From the NCBI RefSeq assembly GCF_018687975.1, contig NZ_CP061310.1, forward strand, positions 1,674,001-1,738,000: a stretch of DNA of 64,000 nt, written 5' to 3'. Positions 25,610 to 33,947 of this stretch are shown here, in pieces. Source of the DNA: Polynucleobacter sp. es-EL-1. GTDB taxonomy: Bacteria; Pseudomonadota; Gammaproteobacteria; Burkholderiales; Burkholderiaceae. Each line of letters begins with the position of its first letter. Within the stretch, counting starts at the first letter, position 1. The translations under genes and the position numbers were made by a program. The notes under the pieces are model-generated. The model was not told the origin of the DNA. It ran no database searches and worked only from the letters and a program-made list of their open reading frames with translations.

Positions 25610-28140
25610 TGATAGTTCTCATATATTGAAGGTGGTATAGGCTTAGAAGTTGGCATATATCCAGGAACATTCAGCTTCATGATATCAACTGGACTGCTAC
25701 CTGCGCTACCAAAGCCCCTAAATTCGAGCTGAAAAAGGACTTGAGTCGTCGTGATTTGGGAGGTATTGAGCACCTGAGAGTAAGCTCCTCGCAAAGTCCA
25801 ACAGTCTTTCATCCACTCAAGTGCCACTAAGGTATTTAATGTTTTAGTAGTTAAGGCGTCGTAACCCCATCTACCTAAAACTGAGACCTCTCGGGTCAAT
25901 GGCCACTGACCCGAGACGTTGTATTGATCAGTTGTCGTTTGAGCCAAAGTACCAGGAGTATTGTTCTGAATCGAGGGTTGCGTAGGCGGAGACCAAACGT
26001 TACGGTATCCAAAATTTAAACTTCTGCCAGGTGTAGGCCTCCAACTGCCGCCCACTGTCGTTTGCACAAACTTGTTGAGCTGCGTGTTGTATTGACCAAA
26101 CATATCTGCACTAAAGTTACCTAGCAGGCGAACAGAAGCAGAGCCCAGAGTATCCGAATAGGTTGTGGGATTGAGAATATTGCCATTTAAGCCCACTTTC
26201 TGAGCCGTAAAAGCCTGTCTTTGTGCAAGCGTGACATTTGCTCTTTCAGCACCAGTATTGGCTTCAATCATCCGACTGGTTAAACCACCCGTTAATTTAT
26301 TGTTATCCGCAACCCGGTCATTACCAATAAAGGTGTTTTCACTGAAGATTTGGGTAACCCCAAAACCGGCATCTGCTGTATCGAATAATGGCGTCTGCGC
26401 TTGGCTTTGATATGGGGTGTATACATAGAATGCTCTCGGCTCCATAGTGAGCAACATATCGCGCCCAAAAAAGCCTTTTAATTCTGCGGCATCCCTCTCA
26501 AAAGCAAGCCCTGAATCCAAACTAAAGGTTGGAATGGTAAAGCCTTGCGCTGCTGGTGCACCCACTGAGCTATATGGGGTGGCGTTATAGGTGTTTGACT
26601 GAAAGCTTACCTTTGGGGTAATGAAATACCCCGGCGTAATTTGAGGCAAAGCCATTGCCCCCTTAATCACGGTTCGATCCGCTTGACTATAGACACCCGG
26701 CGCAGTTGCCGCCAGGTTTCCGCCGATGTTATAGGCAAAGCGGGTGAAATCGGTCGAGAAAGTCGTTACTGGGCCTGATGGGAGTGAGATGTACTTCCCG
26801 CTAGCATCCGCAACCGTTGGTGTCAGGCGATTGTTATAAGTAGCATTGATATTTGGCAAGATGTTGTAAGGGGCTTGCACAGTCACCGTTGGATCAGGCT
26901 GGAGGGTTTGAAAGGTCATCGCCCTGGCAGATACATTCCAATTACTCAAACTACCAGTCAGGTTCTTAACAGTGCCCACCTCTTGACGAAATTGACTCGT
27001 GACAGCACCAGCAATACTTTGAGAAAAGTCTGTAGGGTATAAGTTATCCGATACCCGAGCCATATTGGCATACCCAGTCCAAGCTCCCGCAATTGGAATA
27101 CCGCCCATGCCCAACAAAGCGCCACTAAAGTTTTGTCGCTGCTGCCAATCGTAGCGCCAACGATCTGTACCCGTTTTACGATCGTAAGGCAAATAATCTC
27201 CACCTAAGCTGCCAGCATATTGCTGATCGAGAAATTGATACTTCGCACCCAATTGAACACCGCGCTGACCCATAACACGGGGTAGTAATAGCAAATCTCG
27301 ATTAGGGGCAATATTGACGTAATAAGGGGCAGTCACATCAATACCATTGTTCGAGTTATAGCCCGCTACGGGTGCCAATATTCCAGAACGACGTTCTTTA
27401 GAAGTCGGTGCCGAGAAATAGGGAATGTAAGCAATCGGCACATCAAAAAATCTCATCACACCATGAGTGCCAACCATCTCTTTTTGCTCGTTGTCAATTT
27501 CTAGCTTACTTGCTGTGAAATACCAATCGAGATTTTCTGGAGTACAGGTGGTGTAAGTAGCTTTATCAAATACAAAAACGTCAGCTGTTTCGATAGTTAA
27601 CTTGTCTGCTTTACCACTTGCACGATTATCACGCAACTCGTAATCAGGCGACTCCATTTCACCTTCGCGAGCATCCACTCTGAATCGCGCTTTAGGACCT
27701 CGAAATGTGGCATTCCCTTTTGAGAATTCAGTATTGCCGATTAAGTTAGCTACATCTGAATCTGGATCATATTTAATTTCATCGGCTTTGATCACTGCAC
27801 CATTTCGACGAATTTGTGCTCGCCCCTTCAAACGCATTTCCCGGTCAACAATGCCGTCGATCGAATCACTTGAAGTAAAAGTGAGCGCCTGACCATCGTC
27901 AATCGGCTTGCCAACACGTAACTGATCATCTAACTTTAAAACAGTCACGCCACCCCGATCGGGGATTAAAACTGAGTTAGCGGAATTACTTAATGACTGC
28001 GCTGAAGGAGGCAGTGGCGCAGGCGCTTGAGCCATACTTGGCAATGTAAATTGCAGTAAGGCAACCCCCATCATCACGCGCAGGGAAAAGGCTAAAAAAA
28101 GAGGGGCGCAAAAGCCGGCGCAACGGCGATAATGACTCAT
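25606..28140 (-). CDS. lptD: LPS-assembly outer membrane protein LptD
   Basis: LptD forms the outer-membrane barrel that, with LptE, inserts LPS into the outer leaflet. An N-terminal signal is followed by a periplasmic jellyroll domain (about 75-210), then the barrel with KERRSGILAPVAGY and the closing strand LEWMKDCWTLRGAYS. At 844 residues it is longer than E. coli LptD. The mature part has only two cysteines, Cys199 (TTCTPE) and Cys780 (KDCW), instead of the four that make two disulfides in E. coli. The start is uncertain: the ATG at 28140 lacks a clear ribosome site, and Met23 could serve. It heads lptD-surA-pdxA-rsmA. Confidence 0.94.
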   Translation of the reverse strand: MSHYRRCAGFCAPLFLAFSLRVMMGVALLQFTLPSMAQAPAPLPPSAQSLSNSANSVLIPDRGGVTVLKLDDQLRVGKPIDDGQALTFTSSDSIDGIVDREMRLKGRAQIRRNGAVIKADEIKYDPDSDVANLIGNTEFSKGNATFRGPKARFRVDAREGEMESPDYELRDNRASGKADKLTIETADVFVFDKATYTTCTPENLDWYFTASKLEIDNEQKEMVGTHGVMRFFDVPIAYIPYFSAPTSKERRSGILAPVAGYNSNNGIDVTAPYYVNIAPNRDLLLLPRVMGQRGVQLGAKYQFLDQQYAGSLGGDYLPYDRKTGTDRWRYDWQQRQNFSGALLGMGGIPIAGAWTGYANMARVSDNLYPTDFSQSIAGAVTSQFRQEVGTVKNLTGSLSNWNVSARAMTFQTLQPDPTVTVQAPYNILPNINATYNNRLTPTVADASGKYISLPSGPVTTFSTDFTRFAYNIGGNLAATAPGVYSQADRTVIKGAMALPQITPGYFITPKVSFQSNTYNATPYSSVGAPAAQGFTIPTFSLDSGLAFERDAAELKGFFGRDMLLTMEPRAFYVYTPYQSQAQTPLFDTADAGFGVTQIFSENTFIGNDRVADNNKLTGGLTSRMIEANTGAERANVTLAQRQAFTAQKVGLNGNILNPTTYSDTLGSASVRLLGNFSADMFGQYNTQLNKFVQTTVGGSWRPTPGRSLNFGYRNVWSPPTQPSIQNNTPGTLAQTTTDQYNVSGQWPLTREVSVLGRWGYDALTTKTLNTLVALEWMKDCWTLRGAYSQVLNTSQITTTQVLFQLEFRGFGSAGSSPVDIMKLNVPGYMPTSKPIPPSIYENYQ

Positions 28141-28157
28141 GGATCCAGACCCGCCTT

Positions 28158-28163
28158 ATTATA
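28158..28163 (-). promoter_or_regulatory. Candidate -10 element for lptD
   Basis: TATAAT reads toward lptD within the 33-bp gap between the divergent lptD and amgK starts. No good -35 hexamer is seen 16-18 bp upstream, where it would fall inside amgK. If used, the lptD leader would be only about 10 nt for a start at 28140. Confidence 0.35.
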
Positions 28164-28173
28164 CGAATCGACC

Positions 28174-29178
28174 ATGACTGACTCTCGCTTAATCACCCTC
28201 CAAAATTGGCTAAAAGGCCTTGAAGCACGCTGGCAATTAGATCTCGCCACCTTATCCCCCGCCTCGGCAGATGCCAGCTTTAGACGGTATTTCCGGATTG
28301 AGTCCCAAAACCCGGATTTTCAGACTCTGATCGTGATGGATGCCCCACCCCAACACGAGCCTCTAGATGCCTTTTTAAAGGTCGATTTACTACTCGAAAA
28401 TGCGGGTTTAAATGTTCCCAAGATCCTCGAAAAAAATATCGATGATGGTTTCTTGCTACTTAATGATTTAGGCAATAAAACTTATCTTGCAGAACTGAAT
28501 AATGAGACAGCAGACTCGCTTTACAAAGACGCCACTCATGCGCTAGTTCAAATGCAATTAGCAAGCAAACCTGACGTGCTACCGAACTATGATGAAGCAC
28601 TCTTACAACGTGAATTAAATTTATTTCCAGAGTGGTATCTGCATAAACATTTACATATTGAATTAAATGAAGTTCAGACTTCTCAGATCAATCAAGCATT
28701 TAACCTCATCATTCAAAATAATCTTGCGCAAGCAAAAGTCTACGTTCATCGCGACTATCACTCACGCAATCTGATGGTGACCGAAAAAAATAATCCCGGT
28801 GTAATCGATTTTCAAGATGCAGTTTATGGTCCCATTACTTACGATGCCGCATCACTCTGGCGCGATGCTTACATTGCCTGGCCTGAAGAGCGCGTGATTG
28901 ATTGGGTGATTAAATTTTGGGAAGCTGGCCGCAAAGCAGGATTGCCAATGCCAGATGATTTTGGCCAGTTCTATCGTGACTTTGAGTGGATGGGCTTACA
29001 GAGGCATCTCAAAGTCTTGGGTATTTTTGCCAGACTATTTCATCGCGATGGCAAAGAGAATTACCTCAAAGATATTCCTTTGGTATTGGAATACGCTATT
29101 GCTACAGCCAATCGATATATTGAATTAAAACCCTTGGCCCGTATTCTGGAATCTACCCGCAACAGCAAATCTGAGTAA
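28174..29178 (+). CDS. amgK: N-acetylmuramate/N-acetylglucosamine anomeric kinase AmgK
   Basis: This aminoglycoside-phosphotransferase-fold kinase phosphorylates MurNAc (and GlcNAc) at C1, the first step of the salvage route that bypasses de novo UDP-MurNAc synthesis. The catalytic loop is VHRDYHSRNL with Asp194, and the metal motif is IDFQDAVYGP with Asp212. The ATG at 28174 gives 334 residues. An earlier in-frame ATG at 28132 overlaps lptD and is rejected. The neighbour murU, encoding the next enzyme, strongly supports the call. Confidence 0.92.
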   Translation: MTDSRLITLQNWLKGLEARWQLDLATLSPASADASFRRYFRIESQNPDFQTLIVMDAPPQHEPLDAFLKVDLLLENAGLNVPKILEKNIDDGFLLLNDLGNKTYLAELNNETADSLYKDATHALVQMQLASKPDVLPNYDEALLQRELNLFPEWYLHKHLHIELNEVQTSQINQAFNLIIQNNLAQAKVYVHRDYHSRNLMVTEKNNPGVIDFQDAVYGPITYDAASLWRDAYIAWPEERVIDWVIKFWEAGRKAGLPMPDDFGQFYRDFEWMGLQRHLKVLGIFARLFHRDGKENYLKDIPLVLEYAIATANRYIELKPLARILESTRNSKSE

Positions 29179-29194
29179 GAATGATTCGTCAAAC

Positions 29195-29920
29195 ATGAGC
29201 GTATCTAATAGCCCTAACTCTATACCTTGCCTTTTGCTTGCTGCTGGTCGGGGTGAGCGTATGCGTCCGCTAACGGATGAATTACCTAAACCGCTGCTCA
29301 CCATCAAAAATAAGTCCTTGCTTGCCTGGCATTTAGAGGCACTTAGTGCAGCAGACGTTGAAAATGTGGTGATTAATCATGCTTGGCTTGGTAACAAGAT
29401 TGAGGAAGCTCTAGGAAACGGCAGTCAATTTGATCTAAATATCACCTACTCCCCAGAAATTAGCGCTCTTGAGACTGCTGGGGGCATTCGCAAAGCACTC
29501 CCCTTGCTGAACCCCAGCGACTATTTCCTGGTAATTAATGGGGATGTTTTTAGCCCAAACCTGCCACTTCAGGGACTTTTGGATCAAGTTTCTGCCTTAC
29601 GCAGCATGCCAAATCAGCCTTTGGCCCATCTTTTAATGGTTCCAAATCCAAATCAGCATCCTGAGGGGGACTTTTATCTGAAAGACTCCAAAGTGACTAA
29701 CGAACCACTAGATGGAGCTGAAAAACTCACGTTTTCGGGTATTGGGCTTTACCACCAAGAACTCTTCAAAGATTTAGAGCTCAATGTGCCAAGCAAGTTA
29801 GCCCCACTTCTTAGAGTGGCTATGGCCAAAAATCGAGTGTCCGGTGAAAAATATGCCGGTCCGTGGCACGATGTAGGTACGCCTCAACGATTACAAGAGC
29901 TCAATGCAGCGCATGAATAA
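29195..29920 (+). CDS. murU: N-acetylmuramate-1-phosphate uridylyltransferase MurU
   Basis: MurU converts MurNAc-1-phosphate and UTP to UDP-MurNAc. The sugar nucleotidyltransferase signature LAAGRGERMRPLTDELPKPLL lies near the N-terminus. INGDVFSPNLPL supplies the metal-binding Asp, and GPWHDVGTPQRL closes the fold. At 241 residues it matches MurU rather than longer RfbA/GlmU-type enzymes. It follows amgK by 16 bp and overlaps pepP by 17 bp. Confidence 0.92.
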   Translation: MSVSNSPNSIPCLLLAAGRGERMRPLTDELPKPLLTIKNKSLLAWHLEALSAADVENVVINHAWLGNKIEEALGNGSQFDLNITYSPEISALETAGGIRKALPLLNPSDYFLVINGDVFSPNLPLQGLLDQVSALRSMPNQPLAHLLMVPNPNQHPEGDFYLKDSKVTNEPLDGAEKLTFSGIGLYHQELFKDLELNVPSKLAPLLRVAMAKNRVSGEKYAGPWHDVGTPQRLQELNAAHE

Positions 29921-31283
29921 GTCTAATATTTACCAACAACGCCGAGTTGAACTTGCAAAGCTGATCTGCGCCAAAACTAGCGGTGGCATTGCCATCATCA
30001 CTACAGCGCCTGAGACTGCACGCAATCGCGATAGCGAGTTTCCCTATCGTCACGACAGTGATTTTTTCTACCTCACTGGTTTTGAAGAGCCGGGCGCAAC
30101 GCTCGTCTTAAAGATTGCTGGATCAACATCACAACCACAACTGGAATCGCATCTTTTTTGCAGACCTAAAGATGCGGAGCGTGAAATTTGGGATGGCATT
30201 CGATTGGGTCCAGAAGCTGCACCATCGATCTTGGGAGTGGAATACGCCCATAGCAATCATGAGCTCGATAAAAAACTGGGTGAGTTATTAGCTGATCAAG
30301 ATGCTGTCTATATTCGTCTTTCAGAAAGCGCTGAAACAGATCGTCGCTTACGTCATTGGATGAAACAAGTACGGGCTCAGGCACGCGCTGGTATCAACCC
30401 ACCATCTGAGTTTCATGATGTAGAGAGTTTGCTTCATGAAATGCGCCTCTTTAAAGATGTTCATGAAATCGACATCATGCGTCGCGCTGCCCAAATTTCT
30501 GCACGCGCCCACATTCGCGCCATGCAAGTTTGCAAACCTGGAATGCGTGAATACCATCTCGAAGCAGAACTGCTTCATGAGTTCCGCTATAGCGGTGCAC
30601 AAAGCGTTGCGTACAACAGCATCGTTGCTGGCGGTGCCAACTCATGCATTCTGCACTACCGTGCTGGTGATGCTGAACTGCGAAGCGGTGAACTCTGTTT
30701 GATAGATGCCGGTTGCGAGCTGGATGGCTACGCATCGGATATTACCCGTACATTCCCAGTGAACGGTAAATTCACTGGGCCGCAAAGCGCGCTGTATGAC
30801 ATCACGCTAGCCGCACAAGAAGCAGCAATTACATCAACTAAGCCTGGCAATACATTTATGCAGCCGCATGAGGCAGCATTAAAGGTGCTCACTCAAGGCC
30901 TACTTGATGAGAAGCTTCTCAAGCTTGCAGAATTAGGCTCCCTCGATAATGCGATTGAGACTGGGGCCTATCGTCGCTTCTATATGCACCGCACCTCACA
31001 CTGGCTGGGCATGGATGTGCATGATGTCGGCTCTTACCGCGAACCACTTAGTGCAGCAACCGACTCTTCAGAGAAACCATGGCGCTACCTTAAGCCTGGC
31101 ATGGTCCTCACCATTGAGCCAGGTTTATATATTCGTCCAGCAGATGATGTAGATGAGCGCTTCTGGAATATTGGCATCCGTATTGAGGATGATGCGGTAG
31201 TGAATGATGCTGGATGTGAATTAATTTCTCGCGGCGTGCCAGTCAAAGCAGATGAGATTGAAGCTTTAATGAAGAATACTTAA
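29904..31283 (+). CDS. pepP: Xaa-Pro aminopeptidase (PepP)
   Basis: This 459-residue M24B peptidase removes N-terminal residues preceding proline. An aminopeptidase-P N-terminal domain (FPYRHDSDFFYLTGFEEPGA) is followed by the pita-bread domain with dinuclear-metal ligands in LIDAGCELDGYASDITRTFPV, SHWLGMDVHDVG, LTIEPGLY and GIRIEDDAVV. The start at 29904 overlaps the end of murU, and an alternative Met lies at 29913. The pepP-ubiH order is widely conserved. Confidence 0.95.
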   Translation: MQRMNKSNIYQQRRVELAKLICAKTSGGIAIITTAPETARNRDSEFPYRHDSDFFYLTGFEEPGATLVLKIAGSTSQPQLESHLFCRPKDAEREIWDGIRLGPEAAPSILGVEYAHSNHELDKKLGELLADQDAVYIRLSESAETDRRLRHWMKQVRAQARAGINPPSEFHDVESLLHEMRLFKDVHEIDIMRRAAQISARAHIRAMQVCKPGMREYHLEAELLHEFRYSGAQSVAYNSIVAGGANSCILHYRAGDAELRSGELCLIDAGCELDGYASDITRTFPVNGKFTGPQSALYDITLAAQEAAITSTKPGNTFMQPHEAALKVLTQGLLDEKLLKLAELGSLDNAIETGAYRRFYMHRTSHWLGMDVHDVGSYREPLSAATDSSEKPWRYLKPGMVLTIEPGLYIRPADDVDERFWNIGIRIEDDAVVNDAGCELISRGVPVKADEIEALMKNT

Positions 31284-31297
31284 TCACTTTATTGTCA

Positions 31298-32467
31298 ATG
31301 AAAGAACAGCACTGCGATATTTTGATTCAGGGGGGTGGGCCAGTTGGCCTAGCCTGCGCAGCGTGGTGCTTGCAAAAATTTCCAGAATCTAAGATTGTCT
31401 TACTCGATCGCAACCCTGCAGATGATGCTAACTTAACTGCTGCTGATAGTCGAGGAATTGCCTTATCGCATGGCAGCAAGTTATTGCTCGATACCATCGA
31501 TGCGTGGCCTACTGAATGCGCCGATATTCATCGAGTGCACGTATCACAAGCAGGTCGTTTTGGTCGTGCTCTCATGACTCGAGAAGAATTAAAACAAGAT
31601 GCGCTTGGTCACATCATTCGCTATCGCGATATTCATATCACACTGCGTCAGGCTTTAAGAGTCATTCAAACAAAGAGTCCCAATTTTGTTTGGGAGCACA
31701 TCAATACCAACAATGGCGCCGATACCGATACTTCACATATTCAAGCCAAATGCGTAGTGCATGCTGAAGGTGGTTTATTTAAAACCCAGGATTGGGTGGA
31801 ATCCGGCAGAGACTATGAGCAATCTGCCTTAGTTGGCTTAGTCGAAGTTGAGAATGCATCGCCCCATCAAGCATGGGAGCGTTTTACTTCTGAAGGACCT
31901 TTGGCAGTTTTGCCAAGTCACTATGGCCGCAATATTCTCAATTTAGTTTGGTGTGGAACGCCAAGCTCCTCACAAGCGCGTCTTGCTTTAAGTGATGCTG
32001 AATTTCTGAAAAGTCTACAGACCGAGTTTGGCTCACGAATTGGTCGGTTCCTCAAAATCCAAGATCGCCGCCTTTATGAGCTAGGTCTCAACTATCGTAA
32101 AGAGACTACTCAGGGTAATGAAGTTTGGATTGGCAATGCCGCCCAAACTTTGCATCCCGTTGCAGGGCAAGGCCTCAACCTTGGATTAAGGGATGCCTAC
32201 CTCCTAGCTGAAAAACTCAGTATCCTGTTTTCTAAGTCTGAGAATCAAAAAACTGCCACAGCGATTGAGGCAACATTGCAGGACTATGCCCAAAGCCGGA
32301 AGGCAGATCGGTCAGCCACCATAGGCTTAACTGACTTCATGGCTAGAATCTTCACCTCCAATCTATTTCCCATTGTGATGGGTCGCGGATTGGCTTTATC
32401 GGCCCTCCAGTGGCTCCCACCAGTCAAAACAGCCTTAGCTCGCCAGATGATGTTTGGTAGGCGCTAA
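31298..32467 (+). CDS. ubiH: UbiH/UbiF-family FAD-dependent ubiquinone hydroxylase
   Basis: The protein is a class A flavoprotein monooxygenase of ubiquinone synthesis. It has the FAD Rossmann motif DILIQGGGPVGLACAAW, an ADSRGIALSHGS segment, and the second FAD motif NAAQTLHPVAGQGLNLGLRD. UbiH, UbiI and UbiF hydroxylate different ring carbons and cannot be separated firmly by eye. UbiH is favoured by the pepP neighbour. A TTG at 31292 could add two residues, but the ATG at 31298 is preferred (389 residues). Confidence 0.88.
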   Translation: MKEQHCDILIQGGGPVGLACAAWCLQKFPESKIVLLDRNPADDANLTAADSRGIALSHGSKLLLDTIDAWPTECADIHRVHVSQAGRFGRALMTREELKQDALGHIIRYRDIHITLRQALRVIQTKSPNFVWEHINTNNGADTDTSHIQAKCVVHAEGGLFKTQDWVESGRDYEQSALVGLVEVENASPHQAWERFTSEGPLAVLPSHYGRNILNLVWCGTPSSSQARLALSDAEFLKSLQTEFGSRIGRFLKIQDRRLYELGLNYRKETTQGNEVWIGNAAQTLHPVAGQGLNLGLRDAYLLAEKLSILFSKSENQKTATAIEATLQDYAQSRKADRSATIGLTDFMARIFTSNLFPIVMGRGLALSALQWLPPVKTALARQMMFGRR

Positions 32468-32617
32468 GAGTCTGAAACAGCCCTCAAAATACAAGCATCC
32501 TTCATTTGATCTAAATCACAGAATCTGCCTATTTTTTAGGCATATTTAGGTCGACTTGTGCTAAAGTGACACCCTTTCCTAAGCACCAGAAGCTCTCCAG
32601 AAATCAGCCCGTAACCC

Positions 32618-33634
32618 ATGAAGATTGGCCAACACCTTCTCGCAAATAGATTATTTGTTGCCCCAATGGCTGGAGTAACGGATCGACCATTTCGTCAGCT
32701 TTGCAAAAAGCTTGGTGCCGGCTATGCCGTCTCTGAAATGATTGCCTCAAATGCATTGCTTTGGAGGAGCGAAAAAACCCAGCGTCGCGCTAATCACCAA
32801 GGTGAATTTAAGCCAATTGCAGTCCAAATCGCTGGCGCTGATCCCAAGATGATGGCTGCAGCAGCCAAACTCAATGTCGATCATGGCGCCCAGATTATCG
32901 ATATCAATATGGGTTGTCCAGCCAAAAAGGTTTGCAATGTTGCAGCCGGCTCTGCACTGTTAAGAGATGAGCCTTTAGTGCAGCAAATTTTGGAAGCTGT
33001 AGTTCAGGCTGTGGGCGTAGGTCCTGATGCGGTTCCCGTGACCTTAAAGATTAGGACAGGCTGGGACCGAGAAAATAAAAATGCAATTGATATTGCACGT
33101 CTTGCCGAGAAATCCGGTATCTCCATGTTGACTGTTCACGGCCGCACGAGAGCTGACCTGTATCACGGTGAGGCCGAGTACGAAACCATTACCGCCGTGA
33201 AGAATAGCGTTGCCATTCCGGTAGTTGCCAATGGCGATATCACCACTCCAGAAAAAGCCCAATTTGTCTTAAAAGAAACTGGTGCTGATGCCATCATGAT
33301 TGGCCGTGCCGCTCAAGGGCGCCCCTGGATTTTTCGTGAGATTCATCACTACTTGGAAACTGGCGCTAAGTTACCTACACCGCAGATCAATGAGATTCAG
33401 AACATCATGAATGCTCACCTCTTAGATCATTACGAGTTTTATGGCGAGCATATTGGCTTACGTACTGCCCGTAAGCACATTGGCTGGTATTGCAAAGGTT
33501 TACGGGACTCTCATGCTTTTCGCCAACGCATGAACACTGCTGATGATTGCAAAACCCAATTGCAGATGGTCAATGATTACTTTGATGAAATGAAATCCCA
33601 TTCAGACCGCCTACTCTTTTTAGAAGCAGCTTAA
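32618..33634 (+). CDS. dusB: tRNA-dihydrouridine synthase DusB
   Basis: DusB reduces specific uridines (U17 in E. coli tRNA) using FMN and NADPH. The TIM-barrel start VAPMAGVTDRPFRQL, the catalytic Cys100 in NMGCPAKKVCN, LKIRTGWD, LTVHGRTR and GADAIMIGRAAQGRPWIF are all diagnostic. The 338-residue gene is followed by fis after 26 bp, the conserved dusB-fis pairing. The 150-bp gap upstream (32468-32617) is probably its promoter region, but no strong elements stand out. Confidence 0.96.
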   Translation: MKIGQHLLANRLFVAPMAGVTDRPFRQLCKKLGAGYAVSEMIASNALLWRSEKTQRRANHQGEFKPIAVQIAGADPKMMAAAAKLNVDHGAQIIDINMGCPAKKVCNVAAGSALLRDEPLVQQILEAVVQAVGVGPDAVPVTLKIRTGWDRENKNAIDIARLAEKSGISMLTVHGRTRADLYHGEAEYETITAVKNSVAIPVVANGDITTPEKAQFVLKETGADAIMIGRAAQGRPWIFREIHHYLETGAKLPTPQINEIQNIMNAHLLDHYEFYGEHIGLRTARKHIGWYCKGLRDSHAFRQRMNTADDCKTQLQMVNDYFDEMKSHSDRLLFLEAA

Positions 33635-33660
33635 TTTTAGTTTTTAGTGAATTTAGATCC

Positions 33661-33900
33661 ATGACCAATAAACACCCCATCACCGAATGTATTGAGACCC
33701 AACTCCAAGGTTATTTGGATGATCTCAAAGGAACGCCCCCATCTGACTTGTACCAAATGGTTCTTGCAGTAGTTGAGAAGCCGATGCTCGAACTAGTGAT
33801 GCAGCACGCGAAGCAGAATCAATCCTTGGCTGCCCAGTACCTTGGTATCAACCGCAATACGCTGCACAAGAAGTTAGTTGAACACCAGCTTTTGAAGTAA
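33661..33900 (+). CDS. fis: Fis-family nucleoid protein / regulator
   Basis: This 79-residue protein matches the C-terminal core of Fis, a nucleoid-associated DNA-bending protein. The helix-turn-helix is NQSLAAQYLGINRNTLHKKL, near the C-terminus. It lacks about 20 N-terminal residues of the 98-residue E. coli Fis, including the mobile arm used with DNA invertases. The short form is typical of betaproteobacteria. The position after dusB confirms the call. Confidence 0.93.
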   Translation: MTNKHPITECIETQLQGYLDDLKGTPPSDLYQMVLAVVEKPMLELVMQHAKQNQSLAAQYLGINRNTLHKKLVEHQLLK

Positions 33901-33947
33901 GCAGACCCCATACGTAAATTCCTTATTAATTAATCCTTCTGACAAAT

